Part shown: positions 58,961 to 64,000 of the stretch, in pieces | Layout: each line of letters opens with the position of its first letter | Numbering within the stretch: position 1 is the stretch's first letter | Source of the DNA: Streptomyces sp. NRRL F-5123 | GTDB taxonomy: Bacteria > Actinomycetota > Actinomycetes > Streptomycetales > Streptomycetaceae | Assembly: GCF_000721495.1 (NCBI RefSeq) | Contig: NZ_JOHY01000009.1 | Location: 1-64,000, forward strand | Direction of reading: 5' to 3' | DNA: 64,000 bases | The notes under the pieces: model-generated | Told to the model about the DNA's origin: nothing | Database searches by the model: none | Seen by the model: only the letters and a program-made list of their open reading frames with translations | Made by a program: the position numbers and the translations under genes

Positions 58961-60799
58961 ATGACCCAGCACGACACCGCGAACGCCGGCGCCGCCGACC
59001 GCACCTTCCAGGTGGATCTGCGCGGCCTCGTCGACCTCCTGTCCCACCACCTCTACTCCAGCCCCCGGGTCTACCTGCGCGAACTGCTGCAGAACGCGGT
59101 GGACGCGCTGACCGCCCGGCGCACCCTCGCACCCGAGGCGCCCGCGGACGCGTTCGGCATCCGGCTGTACGCCGACGGCTCCGTGGTCCGCGTCGAGGAC
59201 GACGGCGTCGGCCTCACCGAGGCGGACGTGCACACCTTCCTCGCCACGATCGGCCGCAGCAGCAAGCGGGCCGAGCGGATCGCCGAGCAGCGGGCCGACT
59301 TCATCGGCCAGTTCGGCATCGGCCTGCTGTCCTGTTTCCTGGTCGCGGACGAGATCCTGGTCGTCAGCCGCTCCGCGAGGACACCCGACGCGCCCGCCGT
59401 CGAGTGGCGCGGCCGCGGCGACGGCAGCTACTCGGTGCGCACCCTGCCCGCGTCCGCCCGCCCGCAGCCGGGCACCACGGTTTCGCTGACGCCGCGCGCC
59501 GACGCCGCGGAGTGGACGAAGCCGGCCCAGGTCCGGTCGCTGGCCCGGCACTTCGGCTCGCTGCTGCGGCATCCGGTCACCTTCTCGGACGGCGGGGCGC
59601 CCGCGCCCGTCAACCCCGAGCCCGCGCCCTGGTCGCGGACCTACCCCACGCCGGGGGCCCGGCAGCGCGCGCTGGCCGCGTACGGGGCGGACGTCTTCGG
59701 CTTCACCCCGCTGGACACGATCGAGCTGGACCTCCCGGCGGTGGGCCTGAAGGGCATCGCCTGCGTGCTGCCCGAGGCGGTGCCCGCCGGGCGCCGGCAC
59801 GGTCACCGGGTGCACGTCAAGGGCATGCTGCTGTCGGAGCAGGCCGAGGAGATCCTTCCGGAGTGGGCCTTCTTCGTCCGCTGCGTCGTGGACGCCGAGA
59901 GCCTGCGCCCGACGGCGTCACGCGAGTCGCTGTACGAGGACGACACGCTCGCGGCCGTACGGGACGCGCTCGCCGAGCGGCTGCGCGCCTGGATGGCCCG
60001 GGCCGCGGCGAGCGACCCCGAACTGCTGGGCCGCTTCCTCCAGGCCCACCACCTGGCGGTCAAGTCGCTCGCGGTGCACGACGACGAGATCCTGCGGATG
60101 CTGCTGCCGTGGCTTCCGTTCGAGACCACCGACGGCAACACCACGCTCGACGAGTTCGCCCGCACCCACGCCACCGTGCTCGTGACGTCCAGCGTGGAGG
60201 AATTCCGTCAGGTCGCGGCGATCGCCTCGGCGGCCGGCCTCGGCGTCGTCAACGGCGGCTACACGTACGACCGGGCGCTGGTGCACCGGCTGCCGGAGAT
60301 CCGGCCGGAGGCGAGCGTCGCCGACCTGGACCCGGCGACACTCACCGCCCATCTGGACCCGGTGGACCGGGAGTCGGAGCTGGCCGCCGCGTCCTACCTG
60401 GCGACGGCCCGCGACGCGCTCGCCGTCTTCGACTGCGACGTGGCGCTGCGCACCTTCCAGCCGGCCTCCGCGCCCGCGCTGCTGCTCGACAACCGCGAGG
60501 CGCGGCACGAGCGCACCCGCTCCCAGCTCGCCCGCGAGCAGGACGGCGGCCTGTGGGGCGACATCCTCGGCGCGCTGCGCCAGGAGGCGCCCAAGGCGCA
60601 GCTGATCCTCAACCAGCTCAACCCGCTGGTGCGCGCCGCGGTCGCCATCACGGAGCCCGAGCTGGCCCGCACCAGCGCCGAAGCGCTCTACGGGCAGGCC
60701 GCGATGCTGTCCCGGCGCCCGCTCAGGCCCGCCGAGTCGAGCCTGATCAACCGCTCCTTCCTCGACCTCCTCGCCCACGCCCTCCGCAAGGACAGCTGA
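58961..60799 (+). CDS. Hsp90-family ATPase (HtpG-like)
   Basis: A 612-residue protein with the GHKL ATP site of Hsp90: E41 and N45 in YLRELLQNAVDAL, D81-G-V-G84 in VEDDGVGLTEADV, and the glycine lid in FIGQFGIGLLSCFLV (~115-129). The middle domain keeps the Arg of SRESLYEDD that contacts ATP in HtpG. The C-terminal part diverges strongly from HtpG. The start is ATG 58961. It ends 2 bases before the start of a 991-residue TPR-like protein, so the two are almost surely translated together. Confidence 0.88.
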   Translation: MTQHDTANAGAADRTFQVDLRGLVDLLSHHLYSSPRVYLRELLQNAVDALTARRTLAPEAPADAFGIRLYADGSVVRVEDDGVGLTEADVHTFLATIGRSSKRAERIAEQRADFIGQFGIGLLSCFLVADEILVVSRSARTPDAPAVEWRGRGDGSYSVRTLPASARPQPGTTVSLTPRADAAEWTKPAQVRSLARHFGSLLRHPVTFSDGGAPAPVNPEPAPWSRTYPTPGARQRALAAYGADVFGFTPLDTIELDLPAVGLKGIACVLPEAVPAGRRHGHRVHVKGMLLSEQAEEILPEWAFFVRCVVDAESLRPTASRESLYEDDTLAAVRDALAERLRAWMARAAASDPELLGRFLQAHHLAVKSLAVHDDEILRMLLPWLPFETTDGNTTLDEFARTHATVLVTSSVEEFRQVAAIASAAGLGVVNGGYTYDRALVHRLPEIRPEASVADLDPATLTAHLDPVDRESELAAASYLATARDALAVFDCDVALRTFQPASAPALLLDNREARHERTRSQLAREQDGGLWGDILGALRQEAPKAQLILNQLNPLVRAAVAITEPELARTSAEALYGQAAMLSRRPLRPAESSLINRSFLDLLAHALRKDS

Positions 60800-60801
60800 C
60801 G

Positions 60802-63777
60802 ATGCCGACCGCACCCCAGACCACCGACGAGCTGTACGCGGCGCTGCAGGAGAACGACGAGCGCCCCTACGGCCGCGCCCGCACCGTCATCGCCGAGGAA
60901 CTGGTCGACGCCGCCGAGCAGTTCGCCGAGCCGGCCGCGCTCGTGGACGCGCTGCTGGAGCTCCAGGAGGCGTACACGTACGGCTCCGAGCCGCGCAAGT
61001 CGCCCGTCGTCTTCGCCCGGCTGCTCCAGCTCTTCGACGAGCAGCCGGACGTCTTCGACGAGCGGCTGCGGCACCACGTGTACTGGCGCTTCAAGTGGGT
61101 GGCGAGCGCCCTGCTCTCGGTGCCCGAGATGCCGCTGACGGCCCTGCGCCAGTGGCTGGCGGAGATGCGCGACCGGTACGAGAAGGCCGGGCTGGGCCTC
61201 CAGCCGTACTACGGGCAGGCCTACCACCTGGCCGCGCACATCGGCGAGAGCGCCGAGGCCACCGCGGTCGCCTACGAGCTGTGGGCCGGGCGGGCGCGCT
61301 CGCAGTACAGCGACTGCGAGGCCTGCGAGATCCGCGGCCGCGCCCTCCACCACCTCACCGCGGGCGACGACGAGCGCGCGCTCGCCATCTGGCAGCCGGT
61401 GCTGGCCGGCAAGGAATCCTGCCAGGAGGAGCCCGCGACCTCGATCTCGCACGCCCTGCTGCCGCTGGTCCGCACCGGCCGCACGGACGACGCCCGCCAG
61501 GCCCACCTGTTCGGCTACCGCGGCTGCCGCCGCAACCCGTCGATGGCCCCGGACGTCGGCCGGCACCTGGAGTTCTGCGCGCTCACCGGCAACGAGGCGC
61601 GCGGCCTGGAGCTGCTCGCCGAGAACCGCACCCTCTTCGCCGAGGTGGATTCGCCGAGCGACATGCTGACCTTCCTCACCGGCGTGGAGGTGCTGCTCCA
61701 GCGGGTCGAGTCGCTCGGCCACGGCGGGCTGCCCGCCGCCGGCTTCCCCGGCCGGACGTGGACGGTCGCGACCCTGCGCGCCGAGGTGGCGGACCGGGCC
61801 GGCGACCTCGCCGCCCGCTTCGACGCCCGCAACGGCACGACCGCGCACACCGACCGCCGCAGGGTCCGGCTCGACCGCGCCCCGCTGCTGGACGCCCTGG
61901 AGCTGACGCTCCGGCCGCGCAGCCTCGACGACGTGGCCCCGGCCGCGGCCTCCGCCGCGCCGCCGCGCGCCGCGTCCGCCGCGCTGCCCGAGTCGGTCGC
62001 CGGACTCGTCCTGCGGGCCCGGGAGCTGGACGAGGTGGGCCACCCGGACGCGGAGGCGTGCTGGTCGCGGCTGGCCGCGCTCGTCGCCGAGCCCGGTTAC
62101 GTCCACCCCGACGACCCGGCCGTGGGCCCGCTCGCCCGGCTGCGCGCGGACCTGCTGGACGAGGAGGGCTCCGAGGCGCGCGAGCGCAGCGACCTGGCCG
62201 GGGCCGCCGCGCGGTACGCGGAGTCCGCCGACCTCTACACGGAGGCCGGGCTGCCCGGACACGCCGCCGTGGCCCGCGCCTGCGCGCTGCTCGCGGCGGC
62301 GGAGGTGCCGGAGTCCGCGGAGGCCGAGGGCGCGGCCGGCGCCCCGTCCGACGGGGCCGGGGCCGAGGCGAAGGCCGCCGCGATGACCGCGGCCCACACC
62401 GCGCTGACCCGCCTGCAGGCGGAGGCGGCCGGCCTGGCCCCGTACCAGGAGGCCCGGTTGCTGCGGCTGCGCTCGACCGCGCTGGGGATGCGTCTGGAGG
62501 CGCAGCCGACGAAGGAGCACACCGCGGCGGCCTTCGCCGAGGTCGAGCTGCTGCACGGCTTCGCCACCGCGCACGACCTGCCCGGCCAGGTGTGCCGTGC
62601 GCTGCTGCTGCGGGCCAGCACGCACGCGATCGGCGGCGACCTGGCCGCCGCGAAGGACGAGCTGGACGGGCTCATGACCCGGCTGCGGGCGGACGGGCCC
62701 GACTGGCACCTGCCGCACGCGCTGGGCCTGCGCGGCCGTGTCCACCTGGGCCTGCAGGACGCGGACGCGGCGTACGCCGACCTGTCCGAGGCGCTGCGGG
62801 AGGCCCGCAGGTGGCCCGCGTACACCGCCTACACCGGGACGCTGCACGGCGAGCTGGCACGCGCCTCGATGGGCCTGGGCCGCCACGACGAGGCCCTGCG
62901 CCACCTGACGCGCTCGGCGGAGGTGGACATGCGGCACGGCAGCCGGGTGGACGCGTTCTGCACGTACAGCAACGCGGCCCGGCTCGGCCTGGACCTGGGG
63001 CGCGTCGAGGACTGCATCGCGCTGCTGGACTCGCTGCTGGCCGAACCCGACGTGGCCGCGCGGGAGCTGGACGACCGGCTGGTCGCGCAGCTGCGGCTGA
63101 CCCGCGCGCGGGCGCTGCGCGCCGGCGAGGACGGCAAGGCCGCGCTGGCCGAATTCCTGGAGCTGGCCGCGGAGTCGGCCTGCTGGGCGGACGACCCGGG
63201 CTCGCACGCGATGATCGCGGCGGAGACGGCCGTACTCCTCGCCGAGACCGGCGAGTTCGCCCGCGCCCGCGAGGCCGTCGACCAGGCGCTCGCCGCGCAC
63301 GCGTCGGCGCCGCGCTTCGAGCAGCTGAGCAGCTGCCTGCGGGAGGTCGCCCGGCTGCAGGCCCAGCAGCAGGGTCCGGAGGGCCTCGACGACGCCCGCG
63401 CCTTCCTCGCCGACGCGGCCCGGATCGCCGACGACGCCCGCGCGGAGGGCTACGTGGCCGAGGGCCGCCCGCTGCACGCCGCGCTGGCGTACGAGCACGG
63501 CCGCGTCAACGCCTACGCCGGGGAGTACGAGGAGTCGCTGACCGCCCTGGAGGAGACGCTGTTCCTGCTCGGCGCACCCGGCGAGGACGCGGCCCTGGCC
63601 GGGGAGTGGGCCGAGGCCGCCCGGCTCAAGGGCGTCGTGGAGGGCGCGTACCTCAAGCGTCCGGAGCAGGCCCTGCGTTCCCTCGACTCGGCGGTCGCCC
63701 GCCTGACGGACCTGGGCCACGAGGAGGCGGCCGCGCCGCTGAAGTCCCTGGCGTCGAGCCTGCGCGACGAGACCTGA
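60802..63777 (+). CDS. Large TPR-like protein paired with Hsp90-family ATPase
   Basis: A 991-residue soluble protein made almost wholly of helix pairs. The N-terminal ~350 residues contain several Cys (SDCEACEIRG, GYRGCRRNPS); a low-complexity hinge lies at ~375-395; the rest reads as TPR-type repeats (AAARYAESADLYTEAGLPGH, AKDELDGLMTRLRADGPDWH, EALRHLTRSAEVDMRHGSRV, ESLTALEETLFLLGAPGED). ATG 60802 follows the Hsp90-like stop after 2 bases. TPR proteins are the usual Hsp90 partners in eukaryotes, so a chaperone-adaptor role is plausible but inferred. Confidence 0.8.
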   Translation: MPTAPQTTDELYAALQENDERPYGRARTVIAEELVDAAEQFAEPAALVDALLELQEAYTYGSEPRKSPVVFARLLQLFDEQPDVFDERLRHHVYWRFKWVASALLSVPEMPLTALRQWLAEMRDRYEKAGLGLQPYYGQAYHLAAHIGESAEATAVAYELWAGRARSQYSDCEACEIRGRALHHLTAGDDERALAIWQPVLAGKESCQEEPATSISHALLPLVRTGRTDDARQAHLFGYRGCRRNPSMAPDVGRHLEFCALTGNEARGLELLAENRTLFAEVDSPSDMLTFLTGVEVLLQRVESLGHGGLPAAGFPGRTWTVATLRAEVADRAGDLAARFDARNGTTAHTDRRRVRLDRAPLLDALELTLRPRSLDDVAPAAASAAPPRAASAALPESVAGLVLRARELDEVGHPDAEACWSRLAALVAEPGYVHPDDPAVGPLARLRADLLDEEGSEARERSDLAGAAARYAESADLYTEAGLPGHAAVARACALLAAAEVPESAEAEGAAGAPSDGAGAEAKAAAMTAAHTALTRLQAEAAGLAPYQEARLLRLRSTALGMRLEAQPTKEHTAAAFAEVELLHGFATAHDLPGQVCRALLLRASTHAIGGDLAAAKDELDGLMTRLRADGPDWHLPHALGLRGRVHLGLQDADAAYADLSEALREARRWPAYTAYTGTLHGELARASMGLGRHDEALRHLTRSAEVDMRHGSRVDAFCTYSNAARLGLDLGRVEDCIALLDSLLAEPDVAARELDDRLVAQLRLTRARALRAGEDGKAALAEFLELAAESACWADDPGSHAMIAAETAVLLAETGEFARAREAVDQALAAHASAPRFEQLSSCLREVARLQAQQQGPEGLDDARAFLADAARIADDARAEGYVAEGRPLHAALAYEHGRVNAYAGEYEESLTALEETLFLLGAPGEDAALAGEWAEAARLKGVVEGAYLKRPEQALRSLDSAVARLTDLGHEEAAAPLKSLASSLRDET

Positions 63778-63786
63778 GGCGGTCGT

Positions 63787-63820
63787 GCGGGTGCCGGGCG
63801 GTCCGCCGTCCGGCACCCGC
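63787..63820. terminator. Bidirectional terminator at the TPR gene end
   Basis: GCGGGTGCCGG (63787-63797) pairs perfectly with CCGGCACCCGC (63810-63820). It fills the 46-base space between the convergent ends of the TPR gene and the minus-strand gene at the window edge. Confidence 0.8.
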
Positions 63821-63823
63821 GGT

Positions 63824-64000
63824 TCACCCGTGCGCCAGGACGACGCCGAGGACGACGGCGACCGAGATGACCACGCCCAGGATCAGCCCGAGGACCTGCG
63901 GTGAGACCCGGTGCCGCAGCTTCGGCGGCGGCTGGAAGCGCTCGGCGGGGTCGGTGCTCGCCTCCCACCACTGCACGACACGCCGGAAGTCGCTGTGGAA
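63824..64000 (-). CDS. C-terminal part of a tail-anchored protein (5' end outside window)
   Basis: The minus-strand frame is open from base 64000 to the TGA at 63826-63824, giving 58 residues. They read FHSDFRRVVQWWEASTDPAE, a Pro/Arg-rich patch, then a hydrophobic helix (VLGLILGVVISVAVVLGVVL) two residues from the end. This looks like a C-terminal membrane anchor. No family can be named from this fragment. Confidence 0.62.
   Translation of the reverse strand, partial: FHSDFRRVVQWWEASTDPAERFQPPPKLRHRVSPQVLGLILGVVISVAVVLGVVLAHG

Noticed and set aside
54478..59004. 1508-codon minus-strand open frame
   Set aside because: Antisense to the WD40/kinase, hydrolase and helical-repeat genes; repeated segments only mirror the WD40 blades.
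63513..63971. Minus-strand 152-codon frame at the window end
   Set aside because: Overlaps the TPR gene; the real minus-strand coding frame at the edge is the tail-anchored fragment ending at 63824.

Overview
The window is about 64 kb of very GC-rich, gene-dense actinobacterial DNA, most likely a Streptomyces or close relative. The signs are GTG and TTG starts, many 1-14 bp ATGA/GTGA gene overlaps, Tat and lipoprotein signals, an ECF41 sigma factor, an F420-type luciferase-like oxidoreductase, WD40/kinase proteins and an actinobacterial-style ethylmalonyl-CoA cluster followed by psd-pssA. I see no rRNA, tRNA, CRISPR array, transposase, integrase or phage gene. It reads as chromosomal metabolic DNA.

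Layout. (1) 1-5967: end of crotonyl-CoA carboxylase/reductase, then ethylmalonyl-CoA mutase, a MaoC hydratase and an acyl-CoA dehydrogenase (ethylmalonyl-CoA pathway), then phosphatidylserine decarboxylase and synthase. (2) 6.3-10.6 kb: glycerate kinase, Nudix hydrolase, SCP2-domain protein, a small protein made of a duplicated 29-residue unit, and an FAD oxidoreductase. (3) 10.7-15.4 kb, minus strand: reductive pyrimidine/hydantoin degradation operon (C-N hydrolase, class III aminotransferase, dihydropyrimidinase/hydantoinase, luciferase-like oxidoreductase). (4) 15.4-23.7 kb: mixed surface and membrane proteins, a repeat-containing hypothetical protein, a MarR/isochorismatase pair, a ZIP transporter and a secreted SGNH hydrolase, with intergenic copies of a dispersed repeat. 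(5) 23.9-31.8 kb, minus strand: transketolase, gluABCD-type amino-acid ABC transporter, TfoX-C protein, two metallo-beta-lactamase-fold proteins, exonuclease III. (6) 31.9-45.2 kb: PcaL-like fusion, then a myo-inositol locus. Its sugar ABC operon with ROK kinase is on the minus strand, a GntR regulator follows, and iolG-E-C-B-D run divergently as one translationally coupled operon.

(7) 45.6-49.6 kb: secreted TIM-barrel glycosidase-like protein, truncated isochorismatase, and a LUD-domain gene divergent from an ECF41 sigma factor. The space between those two carries two mirror-image ECF41-like promoters. (8) 49.7-63.8 kb, plus strand: prolyl iminopeptidase-like hydrolase, OmpR/histidine kinase pair, S41/PDZ protease, kinase/WD40 fusion, alpha/beta hydrolase, a helical-repeat protein, an Hsp90-family ATPase and, three bases later, a 991-residue TPR-like protein. 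The window ends inside a minus-strand tail-anchored protein.

The items I find most worth following are the Hsp90/TPR gene pair, the symmetric ECF41 promoter between sigma factor and LUD gene, the pyrimidine operon with an F420-type oxidoreductase where a dihydropyrimidine dehydrogenase might be expected, the PcaL-like hydrolase with Ala at the nucleophile position, the duplicated-motif small protein, and the dispersed intergenic repeat family.
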